Shown one piece after another: positions 26,487 through 33,917 of a DNA stretch of 64,000 nucleotides (position 1 is its first letter; every line of letters starts with the position of its first letter). A program made the position numbers and the translations under genes. The notes under the pieces were generated by a model, which saw nothing but the letters and a program-made list of their open reading frames with translations, ran no database searches and was not told where the DNA came from. Location: contig DATAGP010000031.1 of the NCBI GenBank assembly GCA_036263655.1, positions 40,352 to 104,351 on the forward strand. Direction: 5' to 3'. The stretch is from Schlegelella_A sp036263655. Its GTDB lineage: Bacteria > Pseudomonadota > Gammaproteobacteria > Burkholderiales > Burkholderiaceae_C.

Positions 26487-26513
26487 TCAAGTTTCGGCCG
26501 CATCGGCCGAGAT
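26487..26513 (+). promoter_or_regulatory. Sigma-28 (FliA) promoter of fliD
   Basis: TCAAGTTT (26487-26494), 11 bases, GCCGAGAT (26506-26513): seven of eight consensus bases in the -35 and five or more in the -10, at exact spacing. It is 44 bases ahead of the fliD start. Confidence 0.65.
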
Positions 26514-26557
26514 CCAGGCATCGCTCCGCGACGGCGGGGTCTCGATGAGGTGTGCCG

Positions 26558-27964
26558 ATGGCGACGATCAGTTCTGCAGGCGTGGGCAGCGGCCTCGACG
26601 TCAACGCCATCATCAGCCAGCTCATGGCGATCGAGAAGAAGCCGCTGACCGTCCTCGAGACGAAGGAAGCGTCGATCCAGAGCACCGTCTCCGAGTACGG
26701 CAAGATCAAGAGCGCCCTGTCGACCCTGCGCGACCTGGCCTCCAAGCTGTCGGGAACGACCACCTGGGGCCAGACGGTCACGAATTCCTCGAGCACGGCG
26801 GTGAGCGCGTCGAGCAACAACTCGGCGGCCGGAACCTACACCGTCGAGGTCCAGTCCCTGGCGAGCGTGCAGACGATCGCCACCGGCACGCCCGTCCCGG
26901 CGACGAGCACCCTCGGCGCAGGGACCCTGCGCATCGAGCTCGGCAGCTGGGACACCGCGAACAAGAAGACCACGTTCACGCCGAAGGCCGGCGCCACGGC
27001 GGTCGACATCGCGATCACCGCGTCGGACACGATCGAGATGATCCGCGACAAGATCAACGGCGCGGGGGCCGGCGTGACGGCGCTGATCATGACCGACGCC
27101 AACGGCTCGCGACTGCTGATCCGCTCGAACGTCTCGGGCGCGGCGAGCGCGTTCCGCACCTCCGGGCACGCCGCACTGAGCTTCGACCTGTCGAAGGGCG
27201 GCTCGGCGATGACGCACAGCCAGACAGCCGCCGATGCCGTGGCGACCGTGAACGGCCTGGCCGTCGAGTCGACGAGCAACACCTTCTCGAACATCGTCGA
27301 CGGCCTGACCTTGAACCTCTCCGCCGTGACCACCGCGCCGGTCACCGTCAACGTGGTCACCGATGCCGAGTCGCTGAAGAAGACGCTCACCGAGTTCGCG
27401 GCGGCGTACACCGCCGTCGTCAAGCTGATCGCGGCCGACACCAAGTACGACCCTGCCGCCAAGAAGGGTGCGATCCTGCAGGGCGACAGCGCCGCGATCG
27501 GGCTGCTCCGGCAGCTGCGCACGCTCGCCGGCGCCGCTTCCGGCGCGTCGACCGTCTTCGGTCGCCTGTCGGACGCCGGCCTCGAGCTCCAGGCCGACGG
27601 ATCGATGACCGTCAACGCGTCCAAGCTCGGCAGCGCGCTCGGCAACCTCGCCGAGCTGAAGAAGATGTTCGCGAGCTCCGACCTCCTCGACCCGACGAAG
27701 GACGGATTGGCCAAGCGCTTTCGCGTCCTGACCGACGGGATGCTCGGCATCGACGGCGCGCTGACGACGCGGACCGAAGGCCTCGGCCAGCAGCTGCAGC
27801 GCAACCAGAAGGATCAGGACCGGCTGGAGCTCCGCCTCGAGTCCATCGAGAAGCGGCTGCGCGCCCAGTACACGGCGCTGGACAGGACCATGGCGCTGCT
27901 GAACAGCCAGAGCAGCTACATCACCCAGCAGATCGCGGCCTTCAACGCCAGCAACAAGGACTGA
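26558..27964 (+). CDS. fliD: Flagellar filament cap protein FliD
   Basis: FliD caps the growing filament and folds flagellin subunits. The 468-residue protein starts MATISSAGVGSGLDVNAIIS, the family N-terminus, and ends with a coiled-coil region (LRLESIEKRLRAQYTALDRT, then SQSSYITQQIAAF). The ATG at 26558 has GAGG seven bases before it; an in-frame GTG two codons earlier is less likely. It is followed by fliS and fliT, completing the fliDST set. Confidence 0.95.
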   Translation: MATISSAGVGSGLDVNAIISQLMAIEKKPLTVLETKEASIQSTVSEYGKIKSALSTLRDLASKLSGTTTWGQTVTNSSSTAVSASSNNSAAGTYTVEVQSLASVQTIATGTPVPATSTLGAGTLRIELGSWDTANKKTTFTPKAGATAVDIAITASDTIEMIRDKINGAGAGVTALIMTDANGSRLLIRSNVSGAASAFRTSGHAALSFDLSKGGSAMTHSQTAADAVATVNGLAVESTSNTFSNIVDGLTLNLSAVTTAPVTVNVVTDAESLKKTLTEFAAAYTAVVKLIAADTKYDPAAKKGAILQGDSAAIGLLRQLRTLAGAASGASTVFGRLSDAGLELQADGSMTVNASKLGSALGNLAELKKMFASSDLLDPTKDGLAKRFRVLTDGMLGIDGALTTRTEGLGQQLQRNQKDQDRLELRLESIEKRLRAQYTALDRTMALLNSQSSYITQQIAAFNASNKD

Positions 27965-28025
27965 GGGCCGGCGCCGGAGCGGCGCGCGTTGCCGCTTTTC
28001 CCGGGTAAATCAGGCTTTCGAGGGG

Positions 28026-28053
28026 TCAAGTCACCCGGGGGCCGTACCGATAT
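28026..28053 (+). promoter_or_regulatory. Possible weak sigma-28-like promoter before fliS
   Basis: CAAG at 28027-28030 followed after 15 bases by ACCGATAT (28046-28053) resembles the FliA promoters nearby. It falls in the 125-base fliD-fliS gap. The -35 match is poor, and fliS may simply be read with fliD. Confidence 0.35.
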
Positions 28054-28089
28054 CGAAGGCAGGCCCACTGCAAGACGCATCGCACCACC

Positions 28090-28524
28090 ATGTCCGCGCC
28101 CGCTGCCTCCTCCCGACACCGATCCACCGCCTTCGCCGGTGCCTACCGCACGGTCGGCGTCGAGACCGGCGTCGCCGGCGCGACGCCGCACCAGCTGGTC
28201 ACCATGCTGTTCGACGGCTTCAACGACGCCGTCGCGCAGGCGAGGAGCGCCCTCGCCCGAGGCGACATCGTCGCCAAGTGCAAGGCAGTCACGCGGGCGG
28301 CGCGCATCGTCGACGAAGGCCTGAAGGCGCCGCTCGACGCCGCCGGCGGCGTGCTGACCGAGAACCTGCGCGCGCTCTACGCCTACGTCACGATGCGCCT
28401 GACCCAGGCCAACCTGAACAACGACGTCGAGGCGCTCGACGAGTGCGTGAGGCTGCTCGAGCCGGTGCGCTCGGCCTGGGTCGCGATCGGTCCCGCAAAG
28501 GGCGCGACGGCCGAAGCCGCGTGA
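28090..28524 (+). CDS. fliS: Flagellin chaperone FliS
   Basis: FliS binds the flagellin C-terminus to stop premature polymerisation and escorts it to FlhA. The 144-residue helical protein has AYRTVGVETGVAGATPHQLV and MLFDGFNDAVAQARSAL near the N-terminus, and LRALYAYVTMRLTQANLNND further on, all typical of FliS. It precedes fliT by 32 bases. Confidence 0.93.
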   Translation: MSAPAASSRHRSTAFAGAYRTVGVETGVAGATPHQLVTMLFDGFNDAVAQARSALARGDIVAKCKAVTRAARIVDEGLKAPLDAAGGVLTENLRALYAYVTMRLTQANLNNDVEALDECVRLLEPVRSAWVAIGPAKGATAEAA

Positions 28525-28556
28525 CCATGCACAGCACCCAAACCGACGGAGCCCGC

Positions 28557-28856
28557 ATGAATTCCGTGCTGCTGAACTACTACGAAGCGATCGAGAAGGC
28601 GAGCCAGGACATGCTGGAGGCGGCCCGCTCGGGCAACTGGGACCGGGTGGTCAAGCTCGAGGGCGCGTGCGCCGTGCTGATCGCGCAGCTCAAGAACACC
28701 GCCGCCGACAAGCCCCTGCCCGCCGACGAGGCCCAGCTCAAGTCGCGGATCATGCAGCGCATCCTCGTGAACGATGCCGAGATCCGCCAGCTCGCCGAGC
28801 CCTGGCTCGAGGACCTGGACGACATCCTCGCCGGCCGCCCCAAGACCCTGCACTGA
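28557..28856 (+). CDS. fliT: FliT-like flagellar chaperone
   Basis: The 99-residue helical protein begins MNSVLLNYYEAIEKASQDML and fits FliT, the FliD chaperone, by position between fliS and the PilZ brake gene and by the size and helix pattern (WDRVVKLEGACAVLIAQLK, then QLKSRIMQRILVNDAEIRQL). FliT sequences are weakly conserved, so position matters. The ATG at 28557 has GGAG five bases upstream; an ATG ten codons earlier lacks one. Confidence 0.8.
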   Translation: MNSVLLNYYEAIEKASQDMLEAARSGNWDRVVKLEGACAVLIAQLKNTAADKPLPADEAQLKSRIMQRILVNDAEIRQLAEPWLEDLDDILAGRPKTLH

Positions 28857-28919
28857 GCGCCGGCCGTGTCGATCTTCTCGCGTTTCAAGAACCCTGCGCG
28901 GCCCAACCAAGGAGACGCG

Positions 28920-29678
28920 ATGGAAACCCGACCGGCCCCCCTGGACAACATGACGGCCGGCGAGGACGGCGTGGACCAGTTCCGCGTCTCGTCGCCGCGC
29001 GAGATCGGCACCATCCTCAAGCAGCTGCTCGACGGCTCGGTCCTGCTCAACCTCAACGCCGTCGACGGCAAGGTGCTGACCAGCGCGATCTGGACCATGG
29101 ACAGTGCGCGCGGAACGATCGGCTTCAACGCCGACCCGCGCGACCCGGCCGTCAAGGCGCTGATGGAGTCGCACGAGGTGACGGTGGTCGGCTACGTCGA
29201 CAACGTCAAGCTCCAGTTCGAGGTGCACGGCCTGATGCTCGTCAACGGCCACCGGGCGAGCGTCCTCAACTGCGCCTTCCCGCGCGAGATGTACCGCTTC
29301 CAGCGCCGCAACGCCTTCCGCATCCGTCCCCTGATGCGCACGTCGCCGGTGGCCCGCCTGCGCCACCCGGACATGCCGGAGATGGAGTTCGCGCTCCGCA
29401 TCATCGACGTCAGCATGAGCGGTGCGGGCCTCTTCCTTCCGAACGACGTGCCGCTGATGAACGCCGGCACGCAGATCGACGCCGTGCGGCTGGAGTTCGA
29501 CGAGGACACGCGGCTCGACGTCTCGATGCGCCTGAAGCACGTCACCCCGATCAAGGCCGAGACGGGCGGCGTGCGCCTGGGCTTCGAGTTCGTCAGGATC
29601 GGCGGCGATGCGGTGCGGACGCTGCAGCGCTTCATCGACCTGACGCAGAAGCGGGCGAAGATGATGGCGCTCAACTAG
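28920..29678 (+). CDS. PilZ-domain flagellar brake protein (YcgR-like)
   Basis: The 252-residue protein has an N-terminal YcgR-type domain (FRVSSPREIGTILKQLLDGS) and a C-terminal PilZ domain with the cyclic-di-GMP motifs RRNAFRIRP (RxxxR) and DVSMSGAG (D/NxSxxG). YcgR proteins slow the motor when cyclic-di-GMP is high. The ATG at 28920 is preceded by AAGGAG at ideal spacing; a GTG at 28866 in the same frame would add 18 residues. It is the last gene of the fliD-S-T run. Confidence 0.88.
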   Translation: METRPAPLDNMTAGEDGVDQFRVSSPREIGTILKQLLDGSVLLNLNAVDGKVLTSAIWTMDSARGTIGFNADPRDPAVKALMESHEVTVVGYVDNVKLQFEVHGLMLVNGHRASVLNCAFPREMYRFQRRNAFRIRPLMRTSPVARLRHPDMPEMEFALRIIDVSMSGAGLFLPNDVPLMNAGTQIDAVRLEFDEDTRLDVSMRLKHVTPIKAETGGVRLGFEFVRIGGDAVRTLQRFIDLTQKRAKMMALN

Positions 29679-29707
29679 GCCGAACCGGACCGGAGGTCCG
29701 GTTCGGC
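29679..29707. terminator. Hairpin after the flagellar brake gene
   Basis: A perfect 13-base stem with a GGA loop (arms 29679-29691 and 29695-29707) starts right after the stop codon. No T-run follows, so it may act as a transcript-stabilising or weak terminator structure. Confidence 0.6.
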
Positions 29708-29718
29708 CGCGGTCGATC

Positions 29719-29750
29719 GAGCGAGCGGCCGCGGAACGCGGCCGTCGCTC
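29719..29750. repeat. Second GC-rich hairpin before arsR
   Basis: Arms GAGCGAGCGGCCGCG and CGCGGCCGTCGCTC pair over 14 bases with one bulged G and a GAA loop. It lies between the first hairpin and the arsR promoter and may insulate the ars operon from the flagellar transcript. Confidence 0.6.
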
Positions 29751-29786
29751 ATCTCCCTTGAGTCTGCGCGATCGGCAAGATTTCTC

Positions 29787-29820
29787 TTGACCTTCCTTCC
29801 ATACTTCGACTAAAGTTGAA
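29787..29820 (+). promoter_or_regulatory. arsR promoter and probable ArsR operator
   Basis: TTGACC (29787-29792) and a weak -10 (TAAAGT at 29811-29816) are overlapped by the inverted repeat TTCGAC-TAAA-GTTGAA (29805-29820), just ahead of the arsR start at 29823. A repressor bound here would block the promoter, the standard autoregulation of ArsR. Confidence 0.6.
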
Positions 29821-29822
29821 TC

Positions 29823-30149
29823 ATGGAAGAGATGAAAGTGGTGCGATCCCTGGCGGCGCTGGCGCAGCCGGTGCGGCTGCAGGTGTTCCGGGCCCTCGTC
29901 GTCCGCGGCAGCGAAGGCCTGACGCCGGGCGCGATGGCCGAGGGGCTCGGCATCCCGGCCAACACCCTCTCCTTCCACCTCAAGGAGCTGGCGCACGCCG
30001 GGCTCGTGACGCAGGAGCGCTCGAGCCGCAACATCATCTACCGCGCCGCCTTCGACCACATGAACGCCCTGCTCGGCTACCTCACGGAGAACTGCTGCCA
30101 GGGCAAGGGCTGCCTCGTCGAGGCGGCCGAGTCCTGCAGCAGCTGCTGA
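29823..30149 (+). CDS. arsR: Arsenic-responsive repressor ArsR
   Basis: The 108-residue protein is an ArsR/SmtB winged-helix repressor: helix-turn-helix at about 36-62 (LTPGAMAEGLGIPANTLSFH, then LKELAHAG) and wing SSRNIIYRAAF. The metalloid site is unlike that of E. coli ArsR: cysteines are C-terminal at 91, 92 and 97 (ENCCQGKGC), as in the AfArsR type, plus C105 and C108. It leads the operon arsR-arsI-arsC-aquaporin and probably represses it until As(III) binds. Confidence 0.92.
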   Translation: MEEMKVVRSLAALAQPVRLQVFRALVVRGSEGLTPGAMAEGLGIPANTLSFHLKELAHAGLVTQERSSRNIIYRAAFDHMNALLGYLTENCCQGKGCLVEAAESCSSC

Positions 30150-30174
30150 CCGTCCCACCCCACGGAGACCTCCC

Positions 30175-30657
30175 ATGAAGCGATTCCATGTCCACGCCCA
30201 CGTTGATGACCTGGCCGCCAGCATCGGCTTCTACTCGAAGCTGTTCGCGGCGGAGCCGACCCGCATCGAGAGCGACTACGCCAAGTGGATGCTCGACGAC
30301 CCGCGCCTCAATTTCGCGATCTCGACGCGCGGCGCCACGACCGGCGTCGACCACCTCGGCATCCAGACCGACTCCGAGGACGAGCTAGCCGCCCTGCAGG
30401 CGCGAGCGACCGCCGCCGACATGACCTTGCTCGACCAGGGCGAGGCGAGCTGCTGCTACGCGCGCAGCCAGAAGCACTGGGTCACCGATCCGCAAGGCAT
30501 CGCCTGGGAGCACTTCCACACGCTGCACGACATCCCGACGTTCAGCGAGACGGCGAAGGACAGGGCGGCCGCCGCTGCCTGCTGCGCCGCGGCGCCCGAA
30601 GGCAAGTCCATCGCCGCGGCGGCGAAGCCTTCCGCTTCCGCTTCCTGCTGCGGATGA
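30175..30657 (+). CDS. arsI: ArsI/CadI-type glyoxalase-fold protein (C-As lyase family)
   Basis: The 160-residue VOC-fold protein has the features of ArsI dioxygenases that cleave the C-As bond of methylarsenite: an N-terminal His (H5 or H7), H60 (VDHLGIQ), E112 (AWEHFHT) and the As-binding pair C93-C94 (GEASCCYARS). Similar CadI proteins are cadmium-induced with no tested lyase activity, so the reaction is an inference. The C-terminus adds a cysteine-rich tail (AAACCAAAP, and ends SCCG). It follows arsR by 25 bases, and its stop overlaps the arsC start. Confidence 0.82.
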   Translation: MKRFHVHAHVDDLAASIGFYSKLFAAEPTRIESDYAKWMLDDPRLNFAISTRGATTGVDHLGIQTDSEDELAALQARATAADMTLLDQGEASCCYARSQKHWVTDPQGIAWEHFHTLHDIPTFSETAKDRAAAAACCAAAPEGKSIAAAAKPSASASCCG

Positions 30658-31055
30658 CGACGGGCGTTCTCGTCCTCTGCACGCACAACTCGGCGCGCAG
30701 CGTCCTCGCCGAGGCGATGCTGAACCACTGGGCGGGTCGGCTCGGCAAGGACGTGCGCGCGTTCAGTGCCGGCAGCGCACCGAGCGGGCGCGTCAACCCC
30801 GTCGCCCTTGAGGTGTTGAGCCGGGCGGGTGTCGACACCGCGGCCTGCCGCAGCAAGAGCTGGGACGAGTTCGCCGCTCCCGGGGCGCCGGCGATGCGCA
30901 TGGTGATCACCGTCTGCGACAGCGCCGCCGCGGAGGCATGTCCCTGGTGGCCCGGCAGCCCGGTCACGGTGCACTGGGGCTACGCCGATCCGTCGCGCGC
31001 GCCGGGCAGCGACGACGACCGGCGGGTCGCCTTCGCACGCATCGTCGAGAGCTGA
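30654..31055 (+). CDS. arsC: Arsenate reductase ArsC (LMW phosphatase type), C-terminally shortened
   Basis: ArsC of this type reduces arsenate to arsenite with a low-molecular-weight phosphatase fold. The P-loop CTHNSAR (C9 to R15) and the later TVCDSAAAEACPWWPG are intact. The 133-residue product is shorter than the usual 155-165: after GSDDDRRVAFA it ends in RIVES, where homologues have a further helix of about 25-30 residues before a similar last motif. An in-frame deletion of that helix would explain this. The start codon overlaps the arsI stop (ATGA). Confidence 0.82.
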   Translation: MTTGVLVLCTHNSARSVLAEAMLNHWAGRLGKDVRAFSAGSAPSGRVNPVALEVLSRAGVDTAACRSKSWDEFAAPGAPAMRMVITVCDSAAAEACPWWPGSPVTVHWGYADPSRAPGSDDDRRVAFARIVES

Positions 31056-31057
31056 CG

Positions 31058-31833
31058 GTGCCGACCCTCGGGCGCAAGCTGCTCGCCGAGGGCATCGGAA
31101 CGGCGCTTCTGCTGACCGTCGTCATCGGCTCGGGGATCATGGCCGAGCGCCTCTCGGCGGCAACGCCGCGATCGCGCTGCTGGCCAACGCGCTGGCGACC
31201 GTCGGCGGTCTCTATGTCCTGATCGAGATGCTCGGTCCGCTGAGCGGCGCCCACTTCAACCCGGCCGTCAGCGCCGTCATGGTCTTCCGCGGCGAGCTGG
31301 GGCGAAGCGAGCTGCTGCCCTACGTCTGCGCCCAGCTCGTCGGCGCGGTGCTCGGCGCATGGCTGGCCCACGCGATGTTCGACACCGCCATCCTGCAGCT
31401 GTCGAGCAAGGTCCGCGGCGGCGCCGGGCAATGGATCGCCGAGGCGGTCGCCACCGCCGGGCTCGTGCTGGTCATCCTGCGCGCCCCGGCCGGCCGGGCG
31501 GCCGTGATGGTGGCGTCGTACATCGGCGCGGCCTACTGGTTCACCGCATCGACCTCCTTCGCCAACCCGGCGGCTGCCCTCGGGCGGATGTTCAGCGACA
31601 GCTTCGCCGGCATCCACCCGGCGAGCGTGCCGGGCTTCGTCCTGGCGCAGCTCGCCGGCGCCGCGATCGGCACGGCCGTGCACGTGGCGCTGGATCCTGG
31701 GCAGGAGCCGGGCCGGCAGCCGAACGTCATCGAAGCCTCCGGTCACGGCGCCGGCGACACGCCCGGCGTCATCCGCTCATCGCCGGCAGCGCGAACGCAA
31801 ACCAGGCGCCGACGGCATAGACCGCGACGCTGA
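31058..31833 (+). pseudogene. Aquaglyceroporin-type MIP channel, frameshifted
   Basis: The frame starting at GTG 31058 reads LLAEGIGTALLLTVVIGSGI, the first membrane helix of a MIP channel, then breaks near 31158. The next frame continues as a normal aquaporin: HFNPAVS (first NPA box), membrane helices, and FANPAAALGRMF (second NPA box), ending at 31833. Adding one G in the CGGCGG run at about 31158 would restore a single protein of about 258 residues. In ars operons such channels (AqpS) export As(III) made by ArsC. It may be a real lesion or a homopolymer sequencing error. Its 3' end overlaps the convergent metal-transport gene. Confidence 0.85.
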
Positions 31834-32164
31834 AGGCGAAGACCCGGGACGACAAGACCCGCGTGCGCAGGCACGCCCGGCGCAGGGCCGGATCGGCCGG
31901 GCACGGTGCGTTGCGGTAGCGCCAGCGCACGACCGCGGTGGCGGCCAGCATCGCGCCGGCGGCCAGGAAGAGCGCCTCCTTGTGCTCGCTCAGCCAGACC
32001 AGCTGGGGCACGAACGAGACCAGCGACGACAGCGCCGCGCCGGCCCCGACCGCGACCAGGAGCGCCGGCAGCGCGCAGCAGACGAGCGTGCTCGAGCTGG
32101 CGAGCAGGCTCGCCAGCGACGACCAGAAGCCCGCACGGGCTTCGGCGCTGCCGTCGGGGCTCAC
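31769..32164 (-). CDS. MerT-like heavy-metal membrane protein
   Basis: The 131-residue protein has three or four hydrophobic segments and a paired-cysteine helix start (STLVCCALPALLVAVGAGAA) like the first helix of MerT-type mercuric transporters. A further Cys pair-like region (APCPADPALRRACLRTR) lies in the loop. It starts at GTG 32164, overlapping the stop of the heavy-metal-associated protein, so the two form a MerT/MerP-like pair. The metal could be copper rather than mercury because of the neighbours; no merA or merR is present. Confidence 0.65.
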   Translation of the reverse strand: MSPDGSAEARAGFWSSLASLLASSSTLVCCALPALLVAVGAGAALSSLVSFVPQLVWLSEHKEALFLAAGAMLAATAVVRWRYRNAPCPADPALRRACLRTRVLSSRVFAFSVAVYAVGAWFAFALPAMSG

Positions 32165-32496
32165 TTCCTCGCCTTCGTGCCGGCCTTGATCTCGGCCACC
32201 GACTGCTGCACCGTCTCGAGCTTCGTCACCTCGTAGCCCGAGTCGGCGATCTCGGCGGAGATCGCCTTCGGGTCCAGCGTCTGGCCGTCCTTGGCTTCGA
32301 CGGCGACGACCTTGCGCTTCAGGTCGACGAACACGGCCTGCGTCGCCGGCATGCGCGACAGCCTCTTCTCGATGCCCTGGGCGCAGAACGCACAGACCAT
32401 GCCGTTGACGGTGGCCTTGACGCTGGTGGCGGCCATCGCGGAGGTGGAAATGGCGACGAGGGCCAGAGCGGCCACGGAGTGGATGACGTGATTCAT
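32161..32496 (-). CDS. Secreted heavy-metal-associated (HMA) protein, MerP/CopZ-like
   Basis: The 111 residues begin with a signal peptide (VIHSVAALALVAISTSAMAA) and contain an HMA domain with the metal motif GMVCAFC (C35, C38) and the partner strand AEIADSGYEV. It is predicted to be periplasmic and to bind a soft metal. AAGGA precedes the ATG at 32496. It sits between the barrel-like gene and the MerT-like gene, with a four-base overlap with the latter, and would hand metal to it. Confidence 0.85.
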   Translation of the reverse strand: MNHVIHSVAALALVAISTSAMAATSVKATVNGMVCAFCAQGIEKRLSRMPATQAVFVDLKRKVVAVEAKDGQTLDPKAISAEIADSGYEVTKLETVQQSVAEIKAGTKARK

Positions 32497-32507
32497 CGTG
32501 ATTCCTT

Positions 32508-33155
32508 TCAGAAGACGTACATGAAATTGAACCTCGCCTGTCGCGAGTTGTTGACGCCGGCTTCGACGAAGAAGCGCCGGTGCACCAGGCGCAGCATCGG
32601 CGTGATCTCGGTCTTGTCGGAGAGAGAGCGCATGCGCCTGGCCTCGACCACCAGCCAGGGCTGGATCTCCTCGTAGTCGACCTCGTAGAACGAAAAGCCC
32701 ACGCGCAAGGAGGCGAAGTCGTGGTTGATCGACCGGGCCCGATAGAGCCGGCCGGTCGCGGCGACGTAGAACCGGGTCGTCTCGTAGTCGACCTGCAGGC
32801 CCGGAGCGAACGCCGTGCGCGTTCCCGAGAAGTCGTTGCCGCGGATGCCGCCGAGCCCGGCGAGGAGCCAGACGTTGGCCTGGGCCTCCGGCAGGTTCCA
32901 GCGGGCGAGCAGGCGGGTGTAGGTTGCCTCGGCCAGGGTTCGCCGGCGGGTGCCGTCGTCGGAGCGCATCCGCAGGCCGCCGGCGCCGACCGCGTCGCGC
33001 GCGGTCAACGCGTAGTTGACCCAGCCCTCCTTCCAGTTCGGGCCGATGTCGCCCATCGCCATCCAGCTCTCCTTGAAGCCCATGGGCGCGGCGGCGGCGA
33101 CGCCGGCCCCGAAAGCCAGCGCGAAAGCCAGGGCGGATTTCGAAGCGCACCTCAC
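32508..33155 (-). CDS. Predicted outer-membrane or periplasmic protein of a metal-resistance cluster
   Basis: The 215-residue protein has a signal peptide from GTG 33155 (SALAFALAFGAGVAAAA) and then alternating strands ending in ARFNFMYVF, an outer-membrane-barrel-like terminal aromatic. The start overlaps the stop of the CusF-like gene, supporting the assignment of the GTG. No known family was recognised beyond similarity to uncharacterised proteins near copper genes. It likely works with the adjacent small metal-binding proteins. Confidence 0.6.
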   Translation of the reverse strand: MRCASKSALAFALAFGAGVAAAAPMGFKESWMAMGDIGPNWKEGWVNYALTARDAVGAGGLRMRSDDGTRRRTLAEATYTRLLARWNLPEAQANVWLLAGLGGIRGNDFSGTRTAFAPGLQVDYETTRFYVAATGRLYRARSINHDFASLRVGFSFYEVDYEEIQPWLVVEARRMRSLSDKTEITPMLRLVHRRFFVEAGVNNSRQARFNFMYVF

Positions 33156-33433
33156 CGCACGGCCTCGATCTTCGACACCCGCAGCTCGCCGTCGACCTCG
33201 ACGACCGAGAAGCGGACGCGATCGCCGGGCTTGTAGGCCTGCAGCGGCAGGCCGTCGGCGACCTGGAAGCCCATGGTCATCGCGGCCATCTTCACGCTGC
33301 GGATCGGGCCGTGCCGCAGCGTGATCCGACCGCGCTCGGCGTCGACCCGCACGACGCGGGCGGAAACCCATTCGGCGAGCGCCGGCGTGGGCAGGAGGCC
33401 GGCCAGGGCGGCCAGCAGCAACAACGTTCTCAT
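33152..33433 (-). CDS. CusF-like periplasmic copper-binding protein
   Basis: The 93-residue secreted protein (signal MRTLLLLAALAGLLPTPALA) has a CusF-type OB-fold. Copper ligands are visible as H41, M52 and M54 in RHGPIRSVKMAAMTMGF. The residue equivalent to the CusF tryptophan that stacks on Cu(I) is M49 here, so the site could have an extra methionine. It likely chaperones Cu(I) or Ag(I) in the periplasm. No cusCBA pump is in view. Confidence 0.85.
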   Translation of the reverse strand: MRTLLLLAALAGLLPTPALAEWVSARVVRVDAERGRITLRHGPIRSVKMAAMTMGFQVADGLPLQAYKPGDRVRFSVVEVDGELRVSKIEAVR

Positions 33434-33512
33434 CGAATCCTCCGAAGCGGGCCCCGGGAGGAGCCGCCTTGCACTGCCGCAGCGAACTGCGGACGGACCA
33501 ATGCCTAGGAGG

Positions 33513-33851
33513 TCAGAGGCTGGGCGGGCGGGTGCTGCGCACCGACGGCGCGCTCGCGAAGCGCTCTTCGCCGACGCGGGGCAGGACCGCGGAGAGATCG
33601 TCGGCGGAGCCCGTGATGGCGGGGGCCTGTGCAAAGGGAACGCACAGGACACAGGCGCCGCAGTCCGCGCCAGACGAGGCCGACGACCCGTCATCGTGAA
33701 CGTGGCCGCCGGCAACCTGCATGTCGCAGCCCGGCATGAAAGCCGACGCATGCCCGGGCACCTGGGTGGCCATGCCGATGGCCATGACATCGCCCGCCAC
33801 CGCGCGCAGCGGCAGGGCGATGATCATCAGCAGGAACAGGAATCGGCGCAC
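33513..33851 (-). CDS. Small secreted cysteine-rich protein of the metal cluster
   Basis: This 112-residue product has an N-terminal hydrophobic signal-like segment (FLFLLMIIALPLRAVA) and a Cys motif CGACVLC at 64-70 plus C42, with His/Met-rich sequence between (GHVHDDG). It lies first in the minus-strand run ahead of the CusF-like gene, separated by 79 bases. A GTG at 33851 is the proposed start; the site before it is weak. The function is unknown; metal binding is inferred from composition and neighbours. Confidence 0.55.
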   Translation of the reverse strand: MRRFLFLLMIIALPLRAVAGDVMAIGMATQVPGHASAFMPGCDMQVAGGHVHDDGSSASSGADCGACVLCVPFAQAPAITGSADDLSAVLPRVGEERFASAPSVRSTRPPSL

Positions 33852-33917
33852 GGTCGCAAGGATAGACGTTCGACCGGGTTCGTGGGAAGGTCGGGATAAC
33901 GGGAAAGGACGTCGACC

